Assembly: GCF_025997915.1 (NCBI RefSeq)
Contig: NZ_AP026677.1
Location: forward strand, 248,001 to 312,000
Origin: Aquiluna sp. KACHI24
GTDB lineage: Bacteria > Actinomycetota > Actinomycetes > Actinomycetales > Microbacteriaceae
Length of the DNA: 64,000 bases
Direction: 5' to 3'
The position numbers and the translations under genes are program-made. The notes beneath the pieces were generated by a model that searched no databases, was not told the DNA's origin, and saw nothing but the letters and a program-made list of their open reading frames with translations. Positions 34,727-44,138 of the stretch are shown in pieces. Each line of letters begins with the position of its first letter. Within the stretch, counting starts at the first letter, position 1.

Positions 34727-37321
34727 ATGTCCGCACTTTCGGTAGCGGCTGTTGTTGTTTCTCACGGCAGACCTGATTACCTAAAGGCATCTCTATCAGC
34801 ACTTTCTGCTCAGTCACTGCGACCCAAACACGTCATAGTTGTTGAAACCGCGGCTGATCTTGAATCCATGGAGCTGGTGAGGGCCGCAGGCTTCCAGCTA
34901 ATCACCCCGGGCAACATACAGTTTGGAGCCGCCGTGAATGCGGCGATTGATGCCCTCCCTAAAGACTTTGGCTGGCTTTGGCTTTTGCATGAGGATGCCG
35001 TGGCCGAGATTTCAGCCCTCGAACAGTTGGGTAAAGCGGCCGAGATTTCACCTTCGGTTGCGATCATCGGGCCAAAGCTTCTGCACTTTGATGACCCGGG
35101 TCGAATCCAACAGCTCGGGCTAACCGCCACTCGAACTGGAAAGCCGTTCTTGTTGGTCGCAGATGAGTACGACCAGGGTCAGCATGACGCGCTGGCTGAT
35201 GTGTTGGCCACTTCAACCGCTGGCATGCTGATTGCACTCGAGGCCTGGCATCGTCTTGGTGGAGTGCAGGACTCGACTCCGTTGTTTGCCTCCGATTTGG
35301 AATTGGGTATTAGAGCCAGAGCGGCGGGATACCGAGTAATGGTGGAACCAAGTGCCAGGGTGCTGCACGCCGGGCTCTCCTTAGCTGGCATGCGAGAAAA
35401 GAGCTGGCTTGGTGGATCCAGATATGTGGCGCGTGCTAAAGCTCACATCCACACTGCCACCACGCTTTGGCCACTGCCATTTGTTCTATCGCTGTACTTT
35501 TTCATGCCCCTGATTGCGCTGGTGAGCATCCCGTTTCACCTTTGGACCAAGCGCCCAGGAAGAATTCTGGGCCAGCTGCGCGGCTGGCTCTGGGCCTGGG
35601 GAACACTTTCCCAGAGACTGCAGGCGAGATCCATCACTCGAGGCTTGGGGTCTTTGGCGCCGGTAGCCAACCTGCTTGCAACGACGAAGCAAATCAGGCA
35701 GCGCAAGCTTGACGCGCTCATTGAGCTGCCCGATGAACCCAAACCGCCAAACGGCATTTTTGCGAGTAACCAGGCTTGGTTTGCGCTGATCCCGTTACTT
35801 GCAAGTTTCCCCATCTGGCCACAGGGTCCAATAATCACGTCTTGGTTATTGCCGCTTAGTGCCGACCTAGGTGAAATCTTTGCCCAAACCGGTGCAAGTG
35901 GACTGCAATCTGGAAGTGGCTTGGCCGCTCCAACCGATCCTTTCAACTGGGTGCTACTGGCTCTCGCAGCCATTTCCCCGCTTGGCTCGGATTGGGCAGT
36001 TTCACTTTGGCTATTTCTGGGACCAACCCTCGGCTACTTCGTCGCTTGGCAGTTTGCCGCGGCCTTTGTTCAAAAGCCTTGGCTTAGAACCCTTGTCGGC
36101 CTTGGTTTCTCGCTCTCACCATTCGTTCTGGGGGCAGCGCTGGGCGCAAACTTGGTCTCCCTGACTGCGGCCTTATTTGCCCCGTTGGCTTTGCTATTTG
36201 CACTCCGGTCAATGCAGAGCCATACCAATGCCAGGGCGCTTCGCTGGTCGGGCTTGAGCGCTATTAGCCTCTTTGGACTATCCGTTTCCAGCCCAAGCCT
36301 CGCCATGGTCGCAAGTCTCTACTTTGTTGTTTTGGGACTAGTGAACCCAAGGCGCCTTCACCTTCAACTGCTGGCGCTTGTACCAAGCGTCTTGGTGCTT
36401 TACCCCTGGGTGCAGTTCTGGTTTGAGAAGGGCTCGATGCAGCTGGCCTTGATTCCGGCTTGGTCAGCACTGCCTGCACTCTCGATAGAGCTTGCTAACT
36501 GGTCGGTCTACTTTCTCGGGTCTTCTTTCCTCCTGCTAATTGGTTTGGCGGCAGCAAAAACGGGACGCTGGCTCGCAGGATTGGCTCTAATTCTTGGCCT
36601 CTTGGCAGTTAGCTACTTTGAGGTCAGCTCACAGCTGGCTCAGCTCGGTGTGGCAACTTTGATTGCGCTGGTCCTGGCAGTCTCTGGCATCTCTCAGATC
36701 AACAAACCAGTTGCTGTCGCCACTGGATTGGTTTTTGCACTCTTCGTTGGGTTTGCAGGCTGGCAGAGCGTTTCGACTGAGCGCTTGGATGCTCGAGAGT
36801 CGAGATTGATGCCTGCCCTTGTCGTTGCGCAATCCAAAGCCAACCAAGGGGACGTCTTGACTCTGAAACTTAGCCAAGGCGACAACCTTGAAGCTGAATT
36901 GGTCTGGGGCGATGGCCTACAACTTGAACAGCGGGCTGTCGCGAGCAAGTATTTGGAACCAGAACTTCCAGCCCAGCAAATTGCGCAACTTAGTGCTGGT
37001 TTGATTGCGGGTAATTCAGATGGCATTCAAGCCCTGATTCAGGAGCTGGGCATCAGTTTCATTTTGCTCAATTCCACCGACCCACAGACACAGGCTCAGA
37101 CCGAGGTGGCAATCGGCTCCATGGAGTTTTTGCAACCTGCTGGTCGATCTGAATTTGGAGCACTCTGGAGAACCGAGGTCGTGTCTGCAGTAGCACCGAA
37201 CTCGACTCCACAGCCTCTCAGGCAAGAGTTGATCTGGAGCCTTGCGGTTGCCGGGTTGTTAGCACTGCCGACTCCGGCCGTGGTGCGGGGCTATCGCCGC
37301 TCGAGAAGGAGTGAGCGATGA
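34727..37321 (+). CDS. Family 2 glycosyltransferase fused to a large membrane domain
   Basis: 864 residues. An N-terminal GT-A domain (residues 1-235; VVVSHGRPDYLKASLSAL at the start, HEDAV about residue 88 as the DxD-like site, ATSTAGMLI further on) is followed by about a dozen hydrophobic helices (residues 245-680), an extracytoplasmic stretch and a last helix near the C-terminus. It probably adds a sugar from an activated donor to an envelope acceptor; donor and acceptor unknown. It starts 6 nt after whiB2 without a Shine-Dalgarno and overlaps the next gene by 4 nt. Confidence 0.82.
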   Translation: MSALSVAAVVVSHGRPDYLKASLSALSAQSLRPKHVIVVETAADLESMELVRAAGFQLITPGNIQFGAAVNAAIDALPKDFGWLWLLHEDAVAEISALEQLGKAAEISPSVAIIGPKLLHFDDPGRIQQLGLTATRTGKPFLLVADEYDQGQHDALADVLATSTAGMLIALEAWHRLGGVQDSTPLFASDLELGIRARAAGYRVMVEPSARVLHAGLSLAGMREKSWLGGSRYVARAKAHIHTATTLWPLPFVLSLYFFMPLIALVSIPFHLWTKRPGRILGQLRGWLWAWGTLSQRLQARSITRGLGSLAPVANLLATTKQIRQRKLDALIELPDEPKPPNGIFASNQAWFALIPLLASFPIWPQGPIITSWLLPLSADLGEIFAQTGASGLQSGSGLAAPTDPFNWVLLALAAISPLGSDWAVSLWLFLGPTLGYFVAWQFAAAFVQKPWLRTLVGLGFSLSPFVLGAALGANLVSLTAALFAPLALLFALRSMQSHTNARALRWSGLSAISLFGLSVSSPSLAMVASLYFVVLGLVNPRRLHLQLLALVPSVLVLYPWVQFWFEKGSMQLALIPAWSALPALSIELANWSVYFLGSSFLLLIGLAAAKTGRWLAGLALILGLLAVSYFEVSSQLAQLGVATLIALVLAVSGISQINKPVAVATGLVFALFVGFAGWQSVSTERLDARESRLMPALVVAQSKANQGDVLTLKLSQGDNLEAELVWGDGLQLEQRAVASKYLEPELPAQQIAQLSAGLIAGNSDGIQALIQELGISFILLNSTDPQTQAQTEVAIGSMEFLQPAGRSEFGALWRTEVVSAVAPNSTPQPLRQELIWSLAVAGLLALPTPAVVRGYRRSRRSER

Positions 37322-38598
37322 AGTTAGCTCTGAGAATCATCGGTTACCTCACTTTGGTGGGATTGGGTTTTGCACTAATTCAGCTCCCTAAGCCTTTGGT
37401 GCCTGAGCAGCGGGGGGCAGTTGAAGCCACCGCCAGTGTTGACCCAATGCCCCTAAATGCTTACTGTCCAGGGCCATTAGCTGAGGTGGGTGGCGAGCAG
37501 GGAACTGACCTTGGCGCTATCGAAAGAGTTGGCAAAGCCACATTCAATCTTTGGGGGGCTGATGCTCAGGCTCAAGAAAACGGCGGTCTGCTAGTAAGCG
37601 TTGAGGGCAAGGAACAGTCCACGAAGTTGCTTTCAGCCAATCAAACGCAGGCTATCTCGAGGGAAAGACTTAGTGGCCTTGCAGCCAGCTACTGCCCGAT
37701 GCCCCAGGTTTCCGGATACTTCGTTGTTGGGGATTCTGGCCCTGGCAGCGAGAGTGTCCTACACCTTGCAAATCCAAATGATGTCGACCTAATGGTTGAT
37801 CTTGAGTTGGTGCTCGAGTCTGAGGTCGCGACCGATCGAATCTCACTCGCCGCCGGAGAACACAAGCTGGTCTCGTTGGTTGCGTTGAGCTCAGCGGAGT
37901 CAAGTTTTGTGCTTCGCTACCAAACCTCAGGTTTACCAGTTGCCGCCTTCATGCAACTTCGTGAGGTCAGTGGCCTGAGTGCCACCGGAGTGGCCCTGGT
38001 TCCGCCTACCCAACCAATAAGTCAAGGCGCAATTGCCGGTCTGGTGGTTGGAGAAAATGCAATCAAATCTCCGACCCTTAGGGTCTTCAACCCAGGCCTT
38101 GAAGATGTTGAGCTAAACCTGCAGGCCATCAACTCCGATGACTTTGAGCTGATTCAAATTCGGGTCCCGGCTGGTGTTTTGTTGGAGGAAACACTCAACC
38201 TGCCCGCTGGGGTAAGTCTGATCAGTTTCGAAGCTGCCTCAGAACTGGTGCTGTCGGTTCGAAACGACGTGATCTCTCCGAAGGTGGATTTTGAATGGCT
38301 ACTGCCAACATCGGTCTTCGAGCGAGATCTCTACCTTCAGGCTCCAGGTAGCACCGAGTTAGTGATTTCAAACCCTGGACTGAAGCCCATCAATTTGATA
38401 ATCGAAAGCTCGACAAGCCAGGAGGTCAGCGTTGCCGGTCGCTCGAGCCTTCTCGTCCCAATTGAGCGGGGTCCACTGAAGATTGCCGGATTTGGCTTCA
38501 TGGCGAGCTTGAACGTTCTGTCGAACGCGGGCTATGCCGTTATACAGCCGACCGAGATGCGAAACATCGGCGAGAGCATCCAGGTATTCGTTCGCTAA
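37318..38598 (+). CDS. Exported DUF5719-like protein
   Basis: 426 residues with one N-terminal membrane anchor (about residues 5-22, IGYLTLVGLGFALIQ) and an otherwise beta-rich extracellular region; LRVFNPGLEDVELNLQA-like strands recur (LVISNPGLKPINLII, VLHLANPNDVDLMV), giving three Asn-Pro repeats that look like tandem Ig-type domains. Proteins like this follow the WhiB2-adjacent glycosyltransferase in many actinobacteria. ATGA overlap with the glycosyltransferase gene; its stop shares CTAA with the convergent gene. The family name is from memory, so moderate confidence. Confidence 0.65.
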   Translation: MKLALRIIGYLTLVGLGFALIQLPKPLVPEQRGAVEATASVDPMPLNAYCPGPLAEVGGEQGTDLGAIERVGKATFNLWGADAQAQENGGLLVSVEGKEQSTKLLSANQTQAISRERLSGLAASYCPMPQVSGYFVVGDSGPGSESVLHLANPNDVDLMVDLELVLESEVATDRISLAAGEHKLVSLVALSSAESSFVLRYQTSGLPVAAFMQLREVSGLSATGVALVPPTQPISQGAIAGLVVGENAIKSPTLRVFNPGLEDVELNLQAINSDDFELIQIRVPAGVLLEETLNLPAGVSLISFEAASELVLSVRNDVISPKVDFEWLLPTSVFERDLYLQAPGSTELVISNPGLKPINLIIESSTSQEVSVAGRSSLLVPIERGPLKIAGFGFMASLNVLSNAGYAVIQPTEMRNIGESIQVFVR

Positions 38599-38984
38599 TT
38601 CGGGTGAATCAAATCCCAAGGGTCGGCGTCGATTAGTGCTGCAGCCGCAGAGATAACTGCCTGCTCAATTTGCAATCTTGGGTCGCTAATTCTCATCTTT
38701 CCGATTCGTTGAATCGGAATTCGATAGAGCGTGATTTGCATCTTTTCTTTATTGGCCATGAAGCGACGGATTGGTTCCTGTTCGCTGACCTGAGGCACAT
38801 CTTCGATTTCCCAGCTGAGTTTTGAGAGTTTCTCAGGGAAGGTTTCCTTCAAATACTCGCATGTCTCAGTCACCACGTCCTCGAAGAAGTGCTTGCGGGC
38901 GATGCCGTGGTGAAAGAGCTTGGACGGTAGTGGACGGCGCATCCCACGACCGTGGCGGTCGCGGCTAATCGGGCCTTGGTCCAT
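38595..38984 (-). CDS. Metallopeptidase-family-like protein (Rv3259 type), active site not conserved
   Basis: 129-residue homologue of the small zincin-like proteins encoded between whiB2 and manB in actinobacteria. The N-terminal RDRHGRGMRRPLPS and the later VPQVSEQEPIRRF and ITLYRIPIQR fit that family. The position of a zincin HExxH motif reads IEQAVIS near residue 106, so the zinc ligands are missing and peptidase activity is unlikely. ATG 38984 has TACAAT 6 nt upstream. Confidence 0.65.
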   Translation of the reverse strand: MDQGPISRDRHGRGMRRPLPSKLFHHGIARKHFFEDVVTETCEYLKETFPEKLSKLSWEIEDVPQVSEQEPIRRFMANKEKMQITLYRIPIQRIGKMRISDPRLQIEQAVISAAAALIDADPWDLIHPN

Positions 38985-38990
38985 GCCGCC

Positions 38991-38996
38991 ATTGTA
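38991..38996 (-). promoter_or_regulatory. -10-like hexamer TACAAT for leaderless Rv3259-type gene
   Basis: Minus-strand TACAAT, one base from the TATAAT consensus, lies 6 nt before the ATG with no Shine-Dalgarno. Located in the 47-nt divergent spacer with manB. Inference. Confidence 0.45.
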
Positions 38997-39031
38997 TTCT
39001 TGCCCTGCTCATTACAGCTAAGAGGGGTTCT

Positions 39032-40432
39032 TTGGTTCAGTTCAGCGACTTTGTAAAGACTTACGACGTTCGTGGTTTGGTGGGTTCACAGCTCACCGAC
39101 GAGGTCGTGGAGGCGTTTGGCGCTGGCTTCGCCGACGAACTGGGTCTCGAGGGTAAAGAGCTAGTCATCGGTTATGACATGCGCGATAGCTCCGAGCGCT
39201 TCGCCGAGAGTTTTGCAAAAGGTGCTGCCAAGCGTGGCGCATCATCAAAGGTCTTGGGGCTTTGCTCCACCGATATGTCCTACTACGCCTCTGGAATCAT
39301 GCAGTTGCCGGCCGTCATGTTCACCGCCAGCCACAACCCAGCGACCTACAACGGAATGAAGTTCTCTCGCGCAGGAGCGCGTGGAATTTCAATGAACACC
39401 GGCCTAAGTGGAATCTCCGAGCGGGCACAGGACTATTTGGCTAATGGCATCGAAGCCGTCGCTTCGCTGGGTCGGAGCGTTCGAGTAGATGTCATGCAGG
39501 ACTACGTGAAATACCTGCGATCGTTGGTAAAGCTCGAGGGCGCAAGAAAGCTAAAGATCGTCGTCGATGCCGCCAACGGCATGGGTGGTCTGACTGTGCC
39601 AGCCGTGTTCGGTTCGGCTGCTGGTCTGCCAGCGTTGGATTTTGAGATTATCCCGATGTATTTCGAGCTCGATGGCACTTTCCCAAACCATGAGGCAAAC
39701 CCGCTCGACCCCAAGAACTTAGTTGATCTGCAACGTGCAGTCTTGGAGCATGGCGCGGACCTTGGACTTGCCTTTGACGGCGATGCAGATCGCTGCTTTG
39801 CCATCGACGAAAAAGGCCATGCCATTAGTCCATCAGCGGTTGCTGCCATCGTTGCAAAGCGCGAGATTGAGCGCGTTCAGGCACTCGGTGAGAGTGACAT
39901 CACAGTCATTCACAATGCGCTGACCTCGCGATCTGTCGAAGAGGTCATCACACAGTGCGGAGCAAAGCCATTTAGGACCAAGGTTGGTCACTCTCTGATC
40001 AAGGATGCGATGGCTGAAACCGGTGCGGTATTCGGTGGAGAGCACTCCGCCCACTACTACTTCAGAGACTTCTGGGGGGCAGACAACGGCATGCTGGCAG
40101 CGATGCACCTGGTGGCAGAACTGGCAGGTTCAGGGGAGCTGGCCTCTTCGCTAGGTCAGCGCTTTACTCCGTACTTTGCATCAGGCGAAATCAACTCCAC
40201 CGTTGAGGACCGCGATGCTGCCCTGCAGCGCGTGCGTGAGTCGCTAGTTGGTGCAACGGAAGAGGTTTTTGACGGTACAACTTTCAGCTTTGAATCAGAA
40301 AATGTCTGGTGGTGGGCAAATATTCGTCCCTCAAACACCGAACCATTGCTTAGACTTAACGTGGAGTCCAGCCACGAGGCCTCGATGGTTGAGATTCGAG
40401 ACAAAGCAATCAAAGCAATACGCAATCTTTGA
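39032..40432 (+). CDS. manB: Phosphomannomutase/phosphoglucomutase
   Basis: 466-residue alpha-D-phosphohexomutase. The phosphoserine is in [16 protein letters not shown] (about residue 93), the metal loop is [12 protein letters not shown] (about residue 246), the sugar loop [10 protein letters not shown] (about residue 332) and the phosphate loop [12 protein letters not shown] near the C-terminus. It makes mannose 1-phosphate for ManC and probably also glucose 1-phosphate. TTG start with AGAGGGG upstream. Equivalent to Rv3257c. Confidence 0.92.
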   Translation: MVQFSDFVKTYDVRGLVGSQLTDEVVEAFGAGFADELGLEGKELVIGYDMRDSSERFAESFAKGAAKRGASSKVLGLCSTDMSYYASGIMQLPAVMFTASHNPATYNGMKFSRAGARGISMNTGLSGISERAQDYLANGIEAVASLGRSVRVDVMQDYVKYLRSLVKLEGARKLKIVVDAANGMGGLTVPAVFGSAAGLPALDFEIIPMYFELDGTFPNHEANPLDPKNLVDLQRAVLEHGADLGLAFDGDADRCFAIDEKGHAISPSAVAAIVAKREIERVQALGESDITVIHNALTSRSVEEVITQCGAKPFRTKVGHSLIKDAMAETGAVFGGEHSAHYYFRDFWGADNGMLAAMHLVAELAGSGELASSLGQRFTPYFASGEINSTVEDRDAALQRVRESLVGATEEVFDGTTFSFESENVWWWANIRPSNTEPLLRLNVESSHEASMVEIRDKAIKAIRNL

Positions 40433-40455
40433 ATCGATCATCGAAAGAGGCACAC

Positions 40456-41910
40456 ATGAGCCAGACCATTACCCAATTTGATTTCAAGGTCGCTGACCTT
40501 TCCCTCGCAGAGGCTGGTAGACACCAGATTCGTCTAGCCGAGCAGGAGATGCCAGGTCTGATGGCGCTGCGCAAGGAGTATGGTCCTTCCCAGCCACTCA
40601 AGGGAGCCCGCATCGCAGGCTCACTTCACATGACCGTGCAGACCGCCGTGCTAATCGAGACCCTGGTTGAGCTGGGCGCTTCGGTTCGTTGGGCAAGCTG
40701 CAACATTTACTCCACCCAGGACGAGGCTGCTGCCGCAGTTGTTGTTGGTAAGGGAACCACCGAGTCCCCAGCTGGAACCCCGGTATTCGCCTGGAAGGGC
40801 GAGACTCTGGAGGAGTACTGGTGGTGCACCGAGAAGATTTTCGACTTCTCCGCAGAGGGCTTTGATGGGCCAAACCTGATTTTGGACGATGGTGGCGACG
40901 CCACCTTGTTAGTACACAAGGGCGTTGAGTTTGAGAAGGCTGGTTCAGTACCACCAGCTGGTGTTGATGACTCACACGAGTACCGTGTGATTTTGGACAC
41001 CTTGACCGAATCGCTCAAGCGTGACTCCAGCTACTACACCAGAGTGGCAGCCGACATCATCGGTGTTTCCGAGGAGACCACCACTGGTGTTCACCGCCTT
41101 TATGAGTTTTTCAAGCGTGGCGAACTGTTGTTCCCAGCTATCAACGTGAACGACGCCGTAACCAAGTCGAAGTTCGACAACAAGTACGGCATCCGTCACT
41201 CCCTGCCAGATGGTCTAAACCGTGCGACCGACGTTCTAATGGGTGGCAAAGTTTGCTTCGTTGCCGGCTACGGCGATGTGGGCAAGGGTTGTGCCGAGGC
41301 ACTTCGTGGCCAGGGCGCTCGGGTTATCGTCTCTGAGATTGACCCGATCTGTGCACTGCAGGCTGCGATGGATGGCTACCAGGTCGCGGCCCTAGAGTCC
41401 GTGATTGACCAGATTGACATTTTTGTGACCTCGACCGGCAACGAGAACATCATCAGACCAGAGCACGTTCTGAAAATGAAGAACCTCGCAATCTTGGCAA
41501 ACGTTGGTCACTTCGACAACGAGATCGACATGGCCGGAATCGCTCAGATACCGGGTGTTGAGAAGGTAGAGATCAAGCCTCAGGTTCACGAGTGGCGACT
41601 GCCAAACGGTCGCGCCGTGCTGATTCTGTCCGAAGGCCGACTAATGAACCTTGGTAACGCTACCGGTCACCCTTCATTCGTGATGTCTACCTCGTTCTCT
41701 AACCAGGTGCTGGCCCAGATCGAGCTTTACCAGCGCGCTGCAGAGTATGGCCTTGGAGTTCACATCCTGCCAAAGCAACTAGATGAGAAGGTTGCACGCT
41801 TGCACCTCGATGCATTGGGCGTCGAGTTGACAAAACTAACCCCCTCTCAGGCAAGATACATTGGTGTAGCAGTTGATGGTCCTTACAAGGTGGATCACTA
41901 CCGCTACTAA
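40456..41910 (+). CDS. ahcY: Adenosylhomocysteinase
   Basis: 484-residue S-adenosylhomocysteine hydrolase that removes the methylation by-product by cleaving it to adenosine and homocysteine. The substrate site HMTVQTAVL-like stretch is near residue 56, the NAD-binding loop [15 protein letters not shown] near residue 272, and the C-terminal YKVDHYRY is canonical. ATG 40456 is preferred over an upstream in-frame codon at 40429 because GAAAGAGG precedes it and the N-terminus then fits the family. The adenosine produced feeds Add and PNP. No room exists for a SAH riboswitch. Confidence 0.96.
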   Translation: MSQTITQFDFKVADLSLAEAGRHQIRLAEQEMPGLMALRKEYGPSQPLKGARIAGSLHMTVQTAVLIETLVELGASVRWASCNIYSTQDEAAAAVVVGKGTTESPAGTPVFAWKGETLEEYWWCTEKIFDFSAEGFDGPNLILDDGGDATLLVHKGVEFEKAGSVPPAGVDDSHEYRVILDTLTESLKRDSSYYTRVAADIIGVSEETTTGVHRLYEFFKRGELLFPAINVNDAVTKSKFDNKYGIRHSLPDGLNRATDVLMGGKVCFVAGYGDVGKGCAEALRGQGARVIVSEIDPICALQAAMDGYQVAALESVIDQIDIFVTSTGNENIIRPEHVLKMKNLAILANVGHFDNEIDMAGIAQIPGVEKVEIKPQVHEWRLPNGRAVLILSEGRLMNLGNATGHPSFVMSTSFSNQVLAQIELYQRAAEYGLGVHILPKQLDEKVARLHLDALGVELTKLTPSQARYIGVAVDGPYKVDHYRY

Positions 41911-41922
41911 CAGGAGGTCGCA

Positions 41923-42603
41923 GTGTCTCACAAGATTCTTGTCGTTGACGATGATGATGCACTGCGCGAAATGGTTGGCCTGGTCCTAGCCGGGGCCGGT
42001 TACGAACCAATCTTTGCTGCGGATGGCCTGAGCGCGATCGACATCTTCAACCAGTCAAACCCTGATCTGGTGTTGTTGGACATCATGCTGCCAGGCCAGT
42101 CGGGCATCGAAGTCTGTTCTCAAATCAGGGCAACCAGCGGAACTCCAATTGTTATGTTGACCGCTAAGGGTGACACCGAGGATGTGGTGCGTGGTCTCGA
42201 GGCTGGAGCCGATGACTACGTAGTGAAGCCACACAACGGAGCCGAGCTGCTCGCGAGAATCAAGGCTCGACTTCGACCAGTAGTCGATGAGGGTTCCAAC
42301 CTTCAGGTTGGTCAGATCACTTTGGACCCGTTGTCCTTCGAGGTAAAGCGTGGCGATACGCCGATTGCTCTCACCCCACTTGAGTTCAAGCTCTTGCACA
42401 CCCTTGCTACTAAGCCACAGCAAGTGTTCTCTCGCGAGATGCTGCTGGAGCAGGTTTGGGGCTACCAGTACAAGGCAGACACCAGATTGGTGAACGTTCA
42501 CGTGCAGCGACTTCGCTCCAAGATCGAGATTGACCCAGAGAACCCGAAGATCGTCCTTACGGTTCGCGGCCACGGTTACCGAGTTGGTACCGACGCTGCG
42601 TGA
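41923..42603 (+). CDS. mtrA: Response regulator MtrA
   Basis: 226-residue OmpR-family regulator of cell wall and division genes in actinobacteria. Receiver acidic residues VVDDDDALREM (residues 7-17), phospho-acceptor Asp in LVLLDIMLPGQSG (about residue 52), Lys in YVVKPHNG (about residue 101), then a winged-helix domain with LTPLEFKLLHTLA and TVRGHGYRVG. GTG start with AGGAGG 5-6 nt upstream, 12 nt after ahcY. First gene of mtrA-mtrB-lpqB. Confidence 0.95.
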   Translation: MSHKILVVDDDDALREMVGLVLAGAGYEPIFAADGLSAIDIFNQSNPDLVLLDIMLPGQSGIEVCSQIRATSGTPIVMLTAKGDTEDVVRGLEAGADDYVVKPHNGAELLARIKARLRPVVDEGSNLQVGQITLDPLSFEVKRGDTPIALTPLEFKLLHTLATKPQQVFSREMLLEQVWGYQYKADTRLVNVHVQRLRSKIEIDPENPKIVLTVRGHGYRVGTDAA

Positions 42604-44138
42604 AGTGGTTTAGAAAATCTCTAACGGCCAAAGCGGTTCTCACCACACTTGGCCTTAGCTTTTTGGCACTTGTCACCTTAGGTGGCTTCTTATCTTTTTC
42701 GCTGGCCAATGCTTTCTATCAAAACCGAGTGGAGCAGATTCTCTCTGAGACCGAGCGTGCAATCGGCTCGGTGCAGTCAACAATTGCTGCCGCTTCGCTC
42801 AATGACGAGACCAGCCTGCAGACGGTTTTGAACTCGGTGGTGCCAACGCTACAAGTCTCGGGATCTTCGGCCAATCGTCAGGTGGCACTTTTGCGATCTC
42901 CTGGTCAGCCCCAGCTCGAGCTATTTCAATCGCCTATCTCGCCAGATTTGGACTTGAACTCAATCCCCGAGGAGCTGAGAATCAAGGTTCGGGAGAACCC
43001 AGCAATCCTCAGCTACACCCCAGTTGGCCTGGTTCGAGACGGTATCACTGTTCCGGGAGTAACGGTGGGTGGGGCTATCTCTGTCCCATTGGCTGGAGAA
43101 TTCGAGCTTTATCTGGTCTATGACCTCTCACCAGAGCAAGAAGCTTTGTCCTTGGTGCAGTCAGCTCTGGCGATCGGTGGCATATTTCTCATTTTTATCA
43201 TCGGCCTAGTTAGCTACCTGGTGACCAGAAGAGTCATTCAGCCGGTCGAGCAGGCTGCCAAGGCGGCCGAGCTGCTGGCTCAGGGAAATCTGGATGAGCG
43301 GCTTGCCGAGCGCGGAGACGACGTCGTGGCTCAGTTGGCAAGGTCCTTCAACAAAATGGCCACCAACCTGCAGCAGCAAATTCAAAAGCTTGACTCATTG
43401 TCACGGATGCAGCGTCGCTTCGTGTCAGATGTTTCCCATGAGTTGAGAACCCCACTCACCACTATCAAACTTGCCGGTGAGGTCATCTTTGCCAATCGCA
43501 AAGGCCTTGACCCTGCACTCTCTCGCTCGGCTGAACTGATGCAAGCGCAGATTGATCGATTCGAGAGACTGCTCGCTGATCTATTGGAGATCTCGCGCTA
43601 CGACGCCGGAGCGGTCCAGGCAGAGCTTGAGGTCAGAGACCTAAATGCTGTAGTTGGTTCAGCAATTGCAAGCATTGAGCCACTCGCGGCCAGCAGAAAC
43701 ATGCCAATCCAGGTTCTATTGCCAGCCAGGGCTGTTGAGGCAGAGCTAGATGCAAAACGTATTGAGCGCCTAATCGTGAACCTGCTTTCTAACGCCGTCG
43801 AACATGGCGAGGGTAAGCCGATTCAGGTTGAGGTTGGCGAGAATGCAACGGCGGTAGCGGTATGTGTCACCGACTTTGGAGTCGGCATGACCAAGCAGCA
43901 GCTGGAGCGCATTTTTGACCGATTTTGGAGGGCTGATCCAGCTCGCCAGCGCTCCTTGGGCGGTACGGGGCTGGGGCTCGCCATCTCCAAGGAGGATGCG
44001 ATTTTGCACCGCGGTTGGTTGCAGGTTTGGTCAAAGCCCAAGCGTGGTTCGAGCTTTAGGCTCACGCTCCCGAAGCGTTCAGACTTGGTCATTGCCAATT
44101 CACCACTGCCGCTACCACCAAGATCGATGGAGCCGTGA
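42600..44138 (+). CDS. mtrB: Sensor histidine kinase MtrB
   Basis: 512 residues: membrane helix (about 12-35), an extracellular sensor region, second helix (about 185-210), HAMP linker (RRVIQPVEQAAKAAELLAQG), dimerisation helix with phospho-acceptor His in FVSDVSHELRTPLTTIKLAGE-type sequence (DVSHELRTPLT, about residue 280), and HATPase with N-box LLSNAVEHG and LGGTGLGLAI. GTG start overlaps mtrA; the stop overlaps lpqB. Phosphorylates MtrA. Confidence 0.94.
   Translation: MKWFRKSLTAKAVLTTLGLSFLALVTLGGFLSFSLANAFYQNRVEQILSETERAIGSVQSTIAAASLNDETSLQTVLNSVVPTLQVSGSSANRQVALLRSPGQPQLELFQSPISPDLDLNSIPEELRIKVRENPAILSYTPVGLVRDGITVPGVTVGGAISVPLAGEFELYLVYDLSPEQEALSLVQSALAIGGIFLIFIIGLVSYLVTRRVIQPVEQAAKAAELLAQGNLDERLAERGDDVVAQLARSFNKMATNLQQQIQKLDSLSRMQRRFVSDVSHELRTPLTTIKLAGEVIFANRKGLDPALSRSAELMQAQIDRFERLLADLLEISRYDAGAVQAELEVRDLNAVVGSAIASIEPLAASRNMPIQVLLPARAVEAELDAKRIERLIVNLLSNAVEHGEGKPIQVEVGENATAVAVCVTDFGVGMTKQQLERIFDRFWRADPARQRSLGGTGLGLAISKEDAILHRGWLQVWSKPKRGSSFRLTLPKRSDLVIANSPLPLPPRSMEP

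Noticed and set aside
40433-40455. SAH riboswitch before ahcY
   Set aside because: Only 23 nt separate manB from ahcY, too short for such an RNA.
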